Shown one piece after another: positions 51,456-59,928 of a DNA stretch of 64,000 nucleotides (its first letter is position 1; each line of letters begins with the position of its first letter). Under the pieces are notes generated by a model. The model was not told the DNA's origin. It worked only from the letters and a program-made list of their open reading frames with translations, and made no database searches. Made by a program: the position numbers and the translations under genes. The DNA comes from Leptospira langatensis (GTDB taxonomy: Bacteria > Spirochaetota > Leptospiria > Leptospirales > Leptospiraceae), in assembly GCF_004770615.1 (NCBI RefSeq), contig NZ_RQER01000008.1, positions 1 to 64,000 on the forward strand. The letters run 5' to 3'.

Positions 51456-52100
51456 ATGGAATTACAGAAATTCGTAGCCGAATTAAAAAACGAAACTCAC
51501 CAGCTTTACGGGGTTCGTTTTGATTTGGAGGAAGTCCTCATTGGCGTCCGAGGGATTTCAATTTCCGATGGAACAGTTTCTTCAAACGACGACGCGTTTG
51601 ATCGCTTTAATGACATTCTTTTCAATATTTACGAAGATTCATTCGGTTATCGAATAGTCACGATGGATCCGGGTAAGGTTTCGCCAGAAACTTTGCAAAA
51701 ATATGGGGTCATTGGAGGGGAGGCGAGGACCGAGCCCCAGTTGACCCGGGTGAGGTCCGGCGATCATCGAGGCAAACCCGCAATCATACAGGCAAGCCAG
51801 GTTCTTGTTAGAAGGGATGGGAACGGCGATCTCATTTGGGATGAGAAGGATAAAACCTACAAGGGATGGTTCGGTGTAGATATTCATGCCCAGGGTATGG
51901 AGAAGGACTACGTTGGCGTTTCCTCGCTAGCCTGTACGGTTACGAAAGCTACCTGGAAAGATCGGGAATGGTTAGACTTTTATAAGGCGTTTCTCATGGC
52001 AGAAGCTGCGGCAAAAGCAAAAAACCCAAAATTTCAAGGAATTCCGTACGCAATCCATAATCAAGATTTGGCTTTGAAAATATTAGGAGAAGTAAAATGA
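51456..52100 (+). CDS. putative endolysin or cell-wall hydrolase
   Basis: The 214-residue protein contains WFGVDIHAQGMEKDYVGVSS followed by LACTVTK. The His and Cys placement resembles L,D-transpeptidase-like and phage peptidase active sites, where His and Ser-x-x-Cys form the catalytic pair. It sits before a two-helix membrane protein and spanin-type genes, which fits lysis. The class of bond cut is unknown. Confidence 0.5.
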   Translation: MELQKFVAELKNETHQLYGVRFDLEEVLIGVRGISISDGTVSSNDDAFDRFNDILFNIYEDSFGYRIVTMDPGKVSPETLQKYGVIGGEARTEPQLTRVRSGDHRGKPAIIQASQVLVRRDGNGDLIWDEKDKTYKGWFGVDIHAQGMEKDYVGVSSLACTVTKATWKDREWLDFYKAFLMAEAAAKAKNPKFQGIPYAIHNQDLALKILGEVK

Positions 52101-52456
52101 AAAAGCCCAGAAAGGCTATCGAAATCCTGCAAGTCGATCCTACCTGCGAAGAAGCGAAATCGCTCGAAAAGGATTTAGAGCACTCTATCGTTGTAGATAA
52201 AAATCCTTGGCGCTCATCTAACCAGGCCTTCCTTTTCGGGGCTGTCACCATATTGTTAGGTCTGTTCATCGTTCATTACTGGCCGGAGATGGTTATTGCC
52301 GAGGGCTTCGGAGCAATCCGCCTTGGGCCATCTTTGATTATTCTCGGAACTTTTATTTCTGGATGGTTCAAAATCGGCGAGATGGTAAAGGGTTTTGGCG
52401 AGATTCTTCCCAAGATTTCAGACCTTATCCAAAAGTTGAGAGGAGGGGGAGGCTAA
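52097..52456 (+). CDS. holin-like membrane protein
   Basis: The 119-residue protein has two membrane segments (QAFLFGAVTILLGLFIVHYW near 45 and GPSLIILGTFISGWFK near 77) and a charged C-terminus. It overlaps the endolysin stop as ATGA. A holin role is inferred from size and place. Confidence 0.5.
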   Translation: MKKPRKAIEILQVDPTCEEAKSLEKDLEHSIVVDKNPWRSSNQAFLFGAVTILLGLFIVHYWPEMVIAEGFGAIRLGPSLIILGTFISGWFKIGEMVKGFGEILPKISDLIQKLRGGGG

Positions 52457-52590
52457 TGAAATGGTTATGGTACTTACTTTTTTGCATCTCGATTTCCTTT
52501 CTCAAATGCAATACTAAAGAAAACTCCGACATTGATCTCCAACATTGGCGGATTTGTGTCGCAAACGATGGAGATTCCAATGAACTTTGA
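52456..52590 (+). CDS. small lipoprotein, candidate o-spanin
   Basis: ATG 52456 overlaps the holin stop (TAATG). The product is 44 residues, with a lipoprotein signal (WLWYLLFCISISFLKC) and a short mature part. Small lipoproteins after holin genes are often outer-membrane spanins. Confidence 0.45.
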   Translation: MKWLWYLLFCISISFLKCNTKENSDIDLQHWRICVANDGDSNEL

Positions 52591-52768
52591 TCCTAATCCC
52601 TCTCTTTCGGCAGTAAAGAACTTCGTTAGTCAAAATAAGACTCTCGTCATTGTTCTTGGGATCGCTCTGCTTTCTTATATTGCAGGTCGCATTCACGCCA
52701 CTCATAATAATGCGATCGAATGCGATTCGAACGGGATCATTATTGATCCAATTAATTTTGGCAAGTAA
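52580..52768 (+). CDS. single-span membrane protein, lysis cassette
   Basis: ATG 52580 lies inside the end of the lipoprotein gene, with GGAG upstream. The 62-residue product has one membrane helix (TLVIVLGIALLSYIAGRI). It may be an i-spanin partner or an antiholin. Confidence 0.45.
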   Translation: MNFDPNPSLSAVKNFVSQNKTLVIVLGIALLSYIAGRIHATHNNAIECDSNGIIIDPINFGK

Positions 52769-52772
52769 CCCC

Positions 52773-53132
52773 GTGAAAGCTCAGTTTTATCTTCACCTCA
52801 TATTCGCCCCTCTGCTTTTACTCTTACTTCAATGCGGGAGTATCCCAGTAAAACCGGCTCCTTTGGAGCCAAAGAAATATTGCAAAGAACCGATTTATCT
52901 TCCGATGGCCATTCCTGATACCAAATCGGTAAGTGCGAGAGGCGTCCGCGAAATAGAGAAGAACAATAGAGAATGTCTAAACTACATTCAAGGTGTCGCG
53001 ATCGAAAACACGAGGGCCGCTGTAGAAAATCAGCCCAATTCCACCGCTGATAATATCCGAATCTTCAGCTATGGCGCACTCTTCGTAGCAATCCTCGAAC
53101 TGATTTTAAAATTAGTCATAGTGGCCGCCTAA
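52773..53132 (+). CDS. candidate unimolecular spanin (u-spanin)
   Basis: From GTG 52773 the 119-residue product has a lipoprotein signal ending in LLLLLLQCG, a central hydrophilic region, and a C-terminal membrane helix (FVAILELILKLVIVAA). An outer-membrane lipid anchor plus an inner-membrane C-terminal helix is exactly the u-spanin plan, which joins and fuses the two membranes in the last lysis step. Its end overlaps the converging HicB-like gene by four bases. Confidence 0.58.
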   Translation: MKAQFYLHLIFAPLLLLLLQCGSIPVKPAPLEPKKYCKEPIYLPMAIPDTKSVSARGVREIEKNNRECLNYIQGVAIENTRAAVENQPNSTADNIRIFSYGALFVAILELILKLVIVAA

Positions 53133-53554
53133 AAAATCTGATCGAATTTCAGCTCCGGAAAAACATGCTTTATCCTTCCTAATGTTGAAAGGGAAGGATT
53201 GGCATGCGCCGGTGATTCAAGTCGCTGATAATTGTATAGATGTTTCATGCCGATCAGAACGGCGGCCTGTTGTTGACTTAATTTTCTTTTTACACGAATA
53301 GAACGAAGAAGAAGCGCAAAGCCTATATTAGGGTCAACGGGGACTTTTATCGTTCCCCTCGGCCCCTTCGCCAAAGGAAACAAGTTACTATTATTCTTTG
53401 AATTATTAATTAGAAATTCTTTTAAAATAGAACTCAAATTTTCCAGCAGATCCTCTCTCGATAGATTGGAAGCTTTGCAAAGCGGTTGTTCAACGCACGT
53501 TGCAACAAAGTTATCAGCAATCTTCTCCACTTTGAAATGAAATTGAATCGGCAT
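53129..53554 (-). CDS. HicB-like antitoxin with XRE domain, orphan
   Basis: The 141-residue protein joins an N-terminal HicB-like part (FKVEKIADNFVATCVEQPLC) to a C-terminal XRE helix-turn-helix (KLSQQQAAVLIGMKHLYN). No intact HicA toxin gene is visible next to it. It may act as a DNA-binding regulator. Confidence 0.6.
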   Translation of the reverse strand: MPIQFHFKVEKIADNFVATCVEQPLCKASNLSREDLLENLSSILKEFLINNSKNNSNLFPLAKGPRGTIKVPVDPNIGFALLLRSIRVKRKLSQQQAAVLIGMKHLYNYQRLESPAHANPSLSTLGRIKHVFPELKFDQIF

Positions 53555-53676
53555 TTTTCCATTTTCAGTTCGTAGCGATGTGATCCCAAACCTTTTCCCG
53601 CTTCAGGAAAAAAAGTGGAAAGAAATTCCGAAAATGCTTGTTCTAACATTGTTCCTGTGGTGTCCATAGGGCAAAA

Positions 53677-54222
53677 ATGCAAAAAAATCATGTTTTTTCA
53701 ATATTTCGAAGGGTTCCCTCTTTTGATGTTGGGCCGTTCTTTCTTATAGTAGTTGCGATCGCTTTCGTTATCACAACCGACCTAAGGGCCGAAACCGTAA
53801 TAGGGGAGGTGGTTCGCGTCCTAGATGGGGACACCATCATAGTCGCAAGGGAGCAAGAACGAATCGTTATTCGCCTTTCAGATATCGATTGTCCGGAGAA
53901 AGATCAAGAGTTCGGCAGAGAAGCGAAGGAGGCAATTTCAGGATTCGTAATGCACAAGAATGTTTCAGTGCTAATACGGGGAAAAGATCGCTATGGTCGA
54001 ACAATCGGAACCGTTTATCTCTCGGGTGACAATATTAACTTTCGGATGATAGAAAGCGGTTTCGCCTGGTGGTTCTATAAGTATTCCCGCGATGAATTAT
54101 ACAGAGATGCAGAAATACTCGCCAGAAAACAAAATAGAGGATTATGGTTGAATCCCTCCCCCTTGCCTCCATGGGAATTTCGAAAACTTAAGACCTTGAG
54201 GAAAAAATCTAATGAGACATAG
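53677..54222 (+). CDS. secreted thermonuclease (SNase family)
   Basis: The 181-residue protein has a signal peptide (FFLIVVAIAFVITTDLRA) and a staphylococcal-nuclease domain: VVRVLDGDTIIV, IRLSDIDCPE, EFGREAKE, RGKDRYGRTIGTVY, and GFAWWFYKYS. The catalytic Arg, Glu and Arg are all present. It probably cuts DNA or RNA in the periplasm or outside the cell, possibly as a lysogenic or nutrient gene. Confidence 0.88.
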   Translation: MQKNHVFSIFRRVPSFDVGPFFLIVVAIAFVITTDLRAETVIGEVVRVLDGDTIIVAREQERIVIRLSDIDCPEKDQEFGREAKEAISGFVMHKNVSVLIRGKDRYGRTIGTVYLSGDNINFRMIESGFAWWFYKYSRDELYRDAEILARKQNRGLWLNPSPLPPWEFRKLKTLRKKSNET

Positions 54223-54269
54223 GATGCATTATCGGAAGTGGGACGAGCGGCCCTCAAAGGGGAGCTCCA

Positions 54270-54335
54270 ATGAGACCAGTAACGTTCAAGTCTAAATTGC
54301 TAAGCGTAATCTTATCATACTTGGACTCTGAGTAA
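54270..54335 (+). CDS. possible 21-residue peptide
   Basis: AGGGGAG precedes the ATG and the frame reads MRPVTFKSKLL and ends with TAA. The size makes it uncertain. The surrounding 154 bases between the nuclease and the minus-strand gene hold no other feature I can see. Confidence 0.2.
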   Translation: MRPVTFKSKLLSVILSYLDSE

Positions 54336-54375
54336 AATACAGAGCATTGATTATTCGATTAAAGGGAGTCTCTAC

Positions 54376-54714
54376 TTACGTAAGACCGGGATTATCATGC
54401 CAGAGCTCGACCCAGGCGAACTGGTTATCTTTACCAGGTATTTCCACCGGATACGCACGAGGAATGTCTAAAAGGACTTTCCCTGCGCAATCTCGAATTA
54501 CGATGTGCAGAAATTTACTCGGCTCAGTTACTTCTTTCTTAACCATGCCTTCAGGAAGGTCTATATTCCATAGACGATAGATTGGAGCTAGTTGCCTTCC
54601 TCCAACAGAGAGGCTGATTCGCTTGCGGTCAATGTCAAAAACATGCGTAATTAAGGAGAATTTATTTACCTCATTATCCAGGTAAATTTCTAGTTCATAC
54701 GGATGGTAATTCAC
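54376..54714 (-). CDS. hypothetical protein, four-gene minus cluster
   Basis: The 112-residue beta-rich protein (YELEIYLDNEVNKFSLI) is the last gene of a four-gene minus-strand group. No family is recognised. Confidence 0.5.
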   Translation of the reverse strand: MNYHPYELEIYLDNEVNKFSLITHVFDIDRKRISLSVGGRQLAPIYRLWNIDLPEGMVKKEVTEPSKFLHIVIRDCAGKVLLDIPRAYPVEIPGKDNQFAWVELWHDNPGLT

Positions 54715-54749
54715 GCAAGACTATAAGTGCACTTCTGCGCACGATGGAT

Positions 54750-55247
54750 TTAGCCGAAAAAGTCCATCTGCCAACGAGAATGCCCTGGCACTGCAAAGTT
54801 CGAAAGGAGTTCCTTTCGAGGAAGGGACAGGATCTCGGTGGAGAGCTGTTTCGCATCTCTTGGGACGAAACTCACCTCGCGGAACTTCTCGTCGAATAAA
54901 CACGGTTCATCGATGCCAGAAAGTAAAAGGGTGTATCGGAGGGTTTGAGATTCGACATCCGAATGCCTTAATTGCAAGTAAGCACTAACCTGTTGGATCG
55001 GGTCGTTGACCGAAAACCCGTATGTAATTATTTCACGAATTTTCTCATTTTCCCACGCAAAATCCGCAGGTGGCCTAAGCTCGATGGTACTTTTTTTCCG
55101 AATCTTTTCGGTCAATCGATGAAGGATTTCCAGATTCTCCGCAAAAAGTGAATCCGTTGCTTCATCAACACGAGTTGAATGCCAGTGCTTGATCGCAGCT
55201 AGGATTACTCCTAATGCGATAGTGAAAGAAATTGTAACCCAATTCAT
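54750..55247 (-). CDS. membrane-anchored protein, four-gene minus cluster
   Basis: The 165-residue protein has an N-terminal membrane helix (ISFTIALGVILAAIKHW) and a helical soluble part. Its ATG overlaps the stop of the next upstream gene by four bases, so they are co-translated. No family is recognised. Confidence 0.5.
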   Translation of the reverse strand: MNWVTISFTIALGVILAAIKHWHSTRVDEATDSLFAENLEILHRLTEKIRKKSTIELRPPADFAWENEKIREIITYGFSVNDPIQQVSAYLQLRHSDVESQTLRYTLLLSGIDEPCLFDEKFREVSFVPRDAKQLSTEILSLPRKELLSNFAVPGHSRWQMDFFG

Positions 55248-55492
55248 CGTATTCTTCCTTCCAAGACTCTTAGCATTGCGGAATTTTCCGCAATGGCGCT
55301 CGTTGCCCTTTCCAAAATCTGTTCAGATTTCGTTTTCCCAAACCATTTGAATATTTTATTCGCAAAAAAGTATATAATGACCAATAGACCAAGAAGCAAA
55401 ACACAGTAAGCGAAAGTTCGCGCTTCCCCGTTTTCTCCGATTAGCTTGAGGATTAGATAAATCCCGTTTATTATCTTGTCGGCGGATTCCAT
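55244..55492 (-). CDS. membrane protein, four-gene minus cluster
   Basis: The 82-residue protein has one long membrane helix (FAYCVLLLGLLVIIYFFANK) and a helical cytoplasmic tail rich in Ala/Ser (ERATSAIAENSAMLRVLE). It starts seven bases after the 204-residue gene. No family is recognised. Confidence 0.5.
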   Translation of the reverse strand: MESADKIINGIYLILKLIGENGEARTFAYCVLLLGLLVIIYFFANKIFKWFGKTKSEQILERATSAIAENSAMLRVLEGRIR

Positions 55493-55499
55493 GATCTTC

Positions 55500-56114
55500 T
55501 CAACTACGCGGTAAGGATCCTTTTAAGGCCTCAATCTTCTGCAGGGCAAATTCGATCTCCCGTTGCATCTTCGATAGTTCCTGTTCTGTGAGATCGAAGA
55601 ACAGGGTCTCGCCTTCAGTGCCCTCGATACTTAGAATGGTAACATAGAGATTTTCAATAACTTTTACTCGATGAATGTCAAAAATGGGGCGAATTTCAGT
55701 GGTCAGATTAAACTTCTGCAGCGTGGACAGTACATGCGTTTTCTGTGCGCGTTTACGAAGCACGATATACGGTTCGAGAGTTTTGACGAAATTTTTTGTT
55801 CTTTCCCAGGGGATTTCGACGTTTAACGTTTCAGGTTTTCCGGAGAAAAAAGCCTGCTCAAAGGACGCAAAGGCCTCCTCGAAACCTTTTTGCTCGGTCA
55901 CCCAATCGCCAAGAAATCCTACCAAATTTAGAAATATTTTCGCTACTTTTTCATCGATATTTAGACTGGCGCAAAATGCCAAATATTGCGCCAATTGACC
56001 GGAGGTTGCGATCTCATTCCTGTTGAGATACTCGGCGATTTTTTCTAGATTTGCGTCCGATTGCTCAGAAAGGAGCTGAAGGTCATCAAAGGGTTGCACC
56101 CTTACGGTTCTCAT
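55500..56114 (-). CDS. hypothetical soluble protein, four-gene minus cluster
   Basis: The 204-residue protein is helical at the N-terminus and has a C-terminal pattern (IRPIFDIHRVKVIENLYVT then LFFDLTEQELSKMQREIEFA) loosely like a COMM-type strand-helix unit. It heads the four-gene group. The function is unknown. Confidence 0.5.
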   Translation of the reverse strand: MRTVRVQPFDDLQLLSEQSDANLEKIAEYLNRNEIATSGQLAQYLAFCASLNIDEKVAKIFLNLVGFLGDWVTEQKGFEEAFASFEQAFFSGKPETLNVEIPWERTKNFVKTLEPYIVLRKRAQKTHVLSTLQKFNLTTEIRPIFDIHRVKVIENLYVTILSIEGTEGETLFFDLTEQELSKMQREIEFALQKIEALKGSLPRS

Positions 56115-56209
56115 GGTAGCACCGTAAATATCAATAAAAAAAGCGTCGGCCCGTTTTCAGAAAGTCATCTGACTTCTGTCCCATGCGGGGTCCTACCAGC
56201 GAAAGAAAA

Positions 56210-56935
56210 ATGTGCGGCAGGTTCTATCAAAATCAACAATTAGCGGAATGGAAAGGGATTTCTGATTTGATTCCCAGACAGCTCCATTTCGACGGAATGG
56301 ACAACATTGGGCCAACCGACCGGGCGACGATCATTACAAGACCGGGTGGTCAATTTCAAACGATTGGAGCAACATTTTGGCTAATACCAGAGTACCTTGA
56401 AAAGCGGGAGGATGCCTTTAAAGCCGCTACGTTCAATGCAAAGTCCGAAACCATCTTTCAGCTTCCTTCCTTCCGAAAGCCGATCATCCATAGACGCTGC
56501 TTGATTCCTACTTGGGGATTTTATGAAGCCAATGGTCCTGCGAAATTTAAACAACCTTGGTTCTTTCATTTAAAGAACGGGGAGCCCATGGTATTTGCGG
56601 GGATCTATACGGAATGGTGGACCAAACCATTCCTTGCTTCTAATAATGAATTTTCATTTTCTATCATTACGGTTCCGGCAAACGCCTTAGTGGCGAAATA
56701 CCATGCTAAGAAGCGAATGCCGGTAATCCTTCGGAAAGAGCAATTTGAAAGGTGGACGCATCCGGATTTACAGCACACTGACGAGATATCTTCTTTCTTT
56801 AAGATTTTCCCGGAAGAAGAAATGGATGTGTACCCAGTGTCGAAGGAATTATTCAAGGGGCTGAAAGGCGATAGATGTATTGAAAGAATACAATTACCTA
56901 TCAATGAACCCCCGGAAGAACTATCGCTATTCTAA
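56210..56935 (+). CDS. SRAP/YedK-type abasic-site protein
   Basis: I chose ATG 56210 because the family needs Met-Cys-Gly at the start and Cys-2 is the catalytic residue (MCGRFYQ). FNAKSE, the Asn, HRRCLIPTWGFYEAN with the Glu, and VAKYHAKKRMPVIL with the His follow in the family order. The product is 241 residues. SRAP proteins cross-link to abasic sites in single-stranded DNA and shield them. Confidence 0.88.
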   Translation: MCGRFYQNQQLAEWKGISDLIPRQLHFDGMDNIGPTDRATIITRPGGQFQTIGATFWLIPEYLEKREDAFKAATFNAKSETIFQLPSFRKPIIHRRCLIPTWGFYEANGPAKFKQPWFFHLKNGEPMVFAGIYTEWWTKPFLASNNEFSFSIITVPANALVAKYHAKKRMPVILRKEQFERWTHPDLQHTDEISSFFKIFPEEEMDVYPVSKELFKGLKGDRCIERIQLPINEPPEELSLF

Positions 56936-57313
56936 GCTCACCAAGGATCCCCACACATAACTATGATCGATTTTTTGCACTGTAAATGAAACGACAACTT
57001 GGAGGTAGCCATTCGCGTTACGCCTCCCCTCTTTCCCTGCAACCTTTTTTATCATTGGTCGCTGTGCAGCATTGAAGCGAACGAAGAACAGTTGGTCTTT
57101 TTCGTCGCGAAGGGAAATATAACCTTCGTTCAACGTTTGGATGAAAGCTTTAACCTCCCCTACCCTTCCCAATGCCCCCGAACCTTCGATTAAGATCTCC
57201 GGAATACTGGAAAAACTACGTTCGTCTGCCGCCCTTATTTCCATCCCCAGCGGAGACAAAATTCCAACCAAAAGCAAGTAAACCAAGCAGAGCCATTTTT
57301 TAGAGAAAGCCAT
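56927..57313 (-). CDS. exported hypothetical protein
   Basis: The 128-residue protein has a signal peptide (WLCLVYLLLVGILSPLGMEIRAA) and a small beta domain (FFVRFNAAQRPMIKKVAG). It converges with the SRAP gene (nine-base overlap). No family is recognised. Confidence 0.5.
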   Translation of the reverse strand: MAFSKKWLCLVYLLLVGILSPLGMEIRAADERSFSSIPEILIEGSGALGRVGEVKAFIQTLNEGYISLRDEKDQLFFVRFNAAQRPMIKKVAGKEGRRNANGYLQVVVSFTVQKIDHSYVWGSLVSLE

Positions 57314-57404
57314 ATCGAATAAAACGAGCAGAAACTCTTATAAAAAGCAACTGTTTTGTAAATCAATATGCCTTAGCAAGTGTTGAGGAATCCCAGTGCT
57401 CCTT

Positions 57405-58580
57405 CTAACTCGCCAACCTGAGTTGATTCGAATTCCTTTTTCTAAAGGATGGGAAATTGCCAGGTTTGCCGCTCGGGTGGAGCAATTCATTTCTAACACC
57501 TCTTTCAGTAACCGGAGATCCGTCTTGGGGTGCGGAGCATGTTAAACCTGCCTTTGCAAAAAGAAATTCCACGTCCGCAGGATCGACCAGATCCACCGAG
57601 GAAGAGAATCTTTCAGGACGGGGTCGCGCGGGTTCTGATTCCAAAGAATTATTACAGGATTCTTCCTCAGCCCTGAGAAATAAGACAGGAACGGGGCGGT
57701 CAACTTTGTCGGTAAAATATTTTTGGATTACTAACCTCAGGGTCTCCGGAAGGGCTCCGAAAATGTTTAGATTACCTTCAACTAGCGAAACAGAAACTTC
57801 ATTTAAGGATTCGAAACTCCCTCTTGATAAATGCCCTTTTGCCCAAAGTAAGAAGCGATCCCACGAAGTGTCAGATATTTTTTCGTCGCGGGGAATTGGG
57901 GCGCGGGACGAGCTCGTGGAGGGTAAAGGCTTACTGTTCTTTTCCGCAGCTTTATTTTTACAAATTCCCCAAATATAAGAAATATGACCTTCCTTTCCAG
58001 CGACCGTGGCAATGGTGAGAGCCTCGGCTAAAATGGATCCACCGAATTCTTTCAACAAAGAATCAAGACTAAGATTATTTTTCTGATGAGATTCGGGAGT
58101 CGGTCTTGTTTGTACTTTATGAGTACTGGATTGAAGATTAGATTGAGAACTATTAGTAATGTCGGTTTGATTTTTTTCAAATCCTCCGTTTGATTTAGAT
58201 CCATCCTTCCCATTGATTTCCGTCAAAGAAGCGTTGGAATTTTGTCCATTGATAACAACGAACTGAGCATAGCTTGTCGTAATTATGCGCTGGTTTTTTT
58301 TCCAAGGAGTCGCCATAAAGGAAATTTCTATATACCCCTCTTTCCTTAGGATCATTAGATACTTTGAGACCGTTTGCATCTCCAGGCCGAGGCGTGCAGC
58401 GATCTTTCGATTTTCAGCGTAGCATCCAATGATTTCGGGTGAGCACCTTTTTTCGGTGAAGAGAATAGTGTTTTTATGAAGGAAAGCAATCTCTGAAAGG
58501 AGAAGCTTCATTGTTCGACTTAACTTGAGAACTTTGATTTCCGGAAGGGTATAATCCCCCCTACTCTGTTGTGAGTCCAT
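57405..58580 (-). CDS. winged-helix replication-type protein
   Basis: The 391-residue protein has an N-terminal winged helix (AARLGLEMQTVSKYLMILRK followed by EGYIEI), a disordered middle, and a C-terminal part (WDRFLLWAKGHLSRGSFESL) like a DnaA N-terminal or plasmid Rep extension. Its position beside parB, parA and a repeat-rich spacer supports a replication initiator role, as reported for the LE1 prophage. It could alternatively be a transcription regulator. Confidence 0.55.
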   Translation of the reverse strand: MDSQQSRGDYTLPEIKVLKLSRTMKLLLSEIAFLHKNTILFTEKRCSPEIIGCYAENRKIAARLGLEMQTVSKYLMILRKEGYIEISFMATPWKKNQRIITTSYAQFVVINGQNSNASLTEINGKDGSKSNGGFEKNQTDITNSSQSNLQSSTHKVQTRPTPESHQKNNLSLDSLLKEFGGSILAEALTIATVAGKEGHISYIWGICKNKAAEKNSKPLPSTSSSRAPIPRDEKISDTSWDRFLLWAKGHLSRGSFESLNEVSVSLVEGNLNIFGALPETLRLVIQKYFTDKVDRPVPVLFLRAEEESCNNSLESEPARPRPERFSSSVDLVDPADVEFLFAKAGLTCSAPQDGSPVTERGVRNELLHPSGKPGNFPSFRKRNSNQLRLAS

Positions 58581-58966
58581 TTTAAAGAATCCTTTGCGGG
58601 GAACGCGAACATACCTTCGGCCAAGGCGCTTTCCTGTATTTTTTGCCTGTAAGGATTCTTATGGAACCCTGAGTCACGCGGCCATTGACGAAGTGGCCGG
58701 TTTGAAATTATGTCTCTTCCAAACGGGTACAGCTAGTCCCGTACTATGAGGAAAAAATCAACAAAAAAATTATGTCTCGTAAGGAAAAGTGTCCCGATCG
58801 GCAGGCTTCGTCTCCCGCCGATCGAGTTTAGACTCAGGATCTAAAGATGTTGTGGAACATCTGTCGGTACATATATAACATACCAAGGTTTTGAGTACCA
58901 CTTTTTTTTATTTCTAAGAAATATTTTCGGCAGTTAACATAACGGCCGACGTACCGTCAGGAGCAG
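58581..58966. other. repeat-rich intergenic region, candidate origin or partition site
   Basis: These 386 bases have no gene. They contain AAGAATCC/GGATTCTT (58585-58592 and 58653-58660), GGCCA-N9-TGGCC (58680-58698), and a direct repeat AAATTATGTCTC (58705-58716 and 58767-58778). They also hold a hairpin CGATCGGC/GCCGATCG (58795-58824) and AGATGTT-GTGG-AACATCT (58845-58862). Such dense repeats between rep and parB suit an origin or a ParB site. Confidence 0.5.
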
Positions 58967-59872
58967 TCATTGGCGAAGCAAGCTAAGTTCTTGCTCTTGT
59001 TTCTTTTTCAACTTCCTAAGTTTTGCGATCTTTAGATCGATCCTTTCAATGGATGCAACTAGGATTTCTTCTCGGCTTCTTGTTCCCGGTCCGACTTCTT
59101 CTTTAGGCCCAGCTTTGAAAGATTTGGCAAACTGTCTTGCCTCCGCTTGCTTTGGGAAAATTCCCGCTTCTGCTTGGGGGAGTAACCATGAAAGAACTCC
59201 CTTCCCGTTTTGTTTGAGTGCTGGAAGTACTTCCATCAAAATCGAGGTCGGAACCTTCCCTATTACCGACGCATCAGAAATTGTTCCTGAGCTCACTAAG
59301 TCGTTTATCGCTGACGCATGCGCAAGTTTTTGTTTAACCCAAGACTCTGACTTATGGAAAGTCTGAACGAGATTCGAAACCGTTAGGTTCTTCCGTGATT
59401 TGATAACTGAGATTGAGAGTGCGACCTCGAGATCCGTTAGATCTTCCCTTTGAATATTTTCGATTAATTTATATTCCGGGACGCGCTCCGGATCTATTTT
59501 GTCGACGTTCTTGATTATTGCTTCTATAAATTCATCACCATTCAACTTGACTGCACGAAGACGCCGCTCTCCAGCAATTAGGAAATAGGTGTCGCCTTTC
59601 TTGCGAACGGTGATGGGCTGGATAAGGCCAAATTCCTTTATGTTGGCCGCAAGTTCCTTGATAGAGGTTGGGTCAAAGTTGGTCCTCGGATTGTTTTCGC
59701 TTTGGATTCGGTTAATCGGGATTTTTTCATAACCGGCAATCGCGGAAGGACCTTCCTCGTTCGAAGCGAGTTCCCTCAAAAGAAGATTGCTTTGCGTGGG
59801 CCGATCAGCGGAAGGTTTTGTTCCTGATCCTGCGAAGGCCTGAGTGGTATTGAATACTTTTCGTGCGGTCAT
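58967..59872 (-). CDS. parB: ParB partition protein
   Basis: The 301-residue protein has a ParB N-terminal domain (IPINRIQSENNPRTNFDP, LAANIKEFGLIQPITVRKK, YFLIAGERRLRAVK, NIQREDLTDLEVA) and the helix-turn-helix region (LVQTFHKSESWVKQKLAHA). It probably loads on parS sites and acts with ParA. It is downstream of parA with a 56-base gap that holds repeats. Confidence 0.9.
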   Translation of the reverse strand: MTARKVFNTTQAFAGSGTKPSADRPTQSNLLLRELASNEEGPSAIAGYEKIPINRIQSENNPRTNFDPTSIKELAANIKEFGLIQPITVRKKGDTYFLIAGERRLRAVKLNGDEFIEAIIKNVDKIDPERVPEYKLIENIQREDLTDLEVALSISVIKSRKNLTVSNLVQTFHKSESWVKQKLAHASAINDLVSSGTISDASVIGKVPTSILMEVLPALKQNGKGVLSWLLPQAEAGIFPKQAEARQFAKSFKAGPKEEVGPGTRSREEILVASIERIDLKIAKLRKLKKKQEQELSLLRQ

Positions 59873-59883
59873 AAGATTTCCTC

Positions 59884-59926
59884 AGTCAGTTGACTGGACT
59901 TAACATTTGATTAGGACAGTTGACTG
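59884..59926. repeat. 10-bp direct repeats between parA and parB
   Basis: CAGTTGACTG occurs at 59887-59896 and 59917-59926, 30 bp apart. The first copy is part of AGTCA-GT-TGACT. The even helical spacing suggests a protein-binding site, possibly parS or an operator of parB. Confidence 0.5.
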
Positions 59927-59928
59927 AA

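Noticed and set aside
53555..53676. HicA toxin gene upstream of the HicB-like gene
   Set aside because: A short frame with GSHRYE was seen, but it lacks the HicA start, its His does not sit in the known motif, and it runs on into the HicB-like gene.
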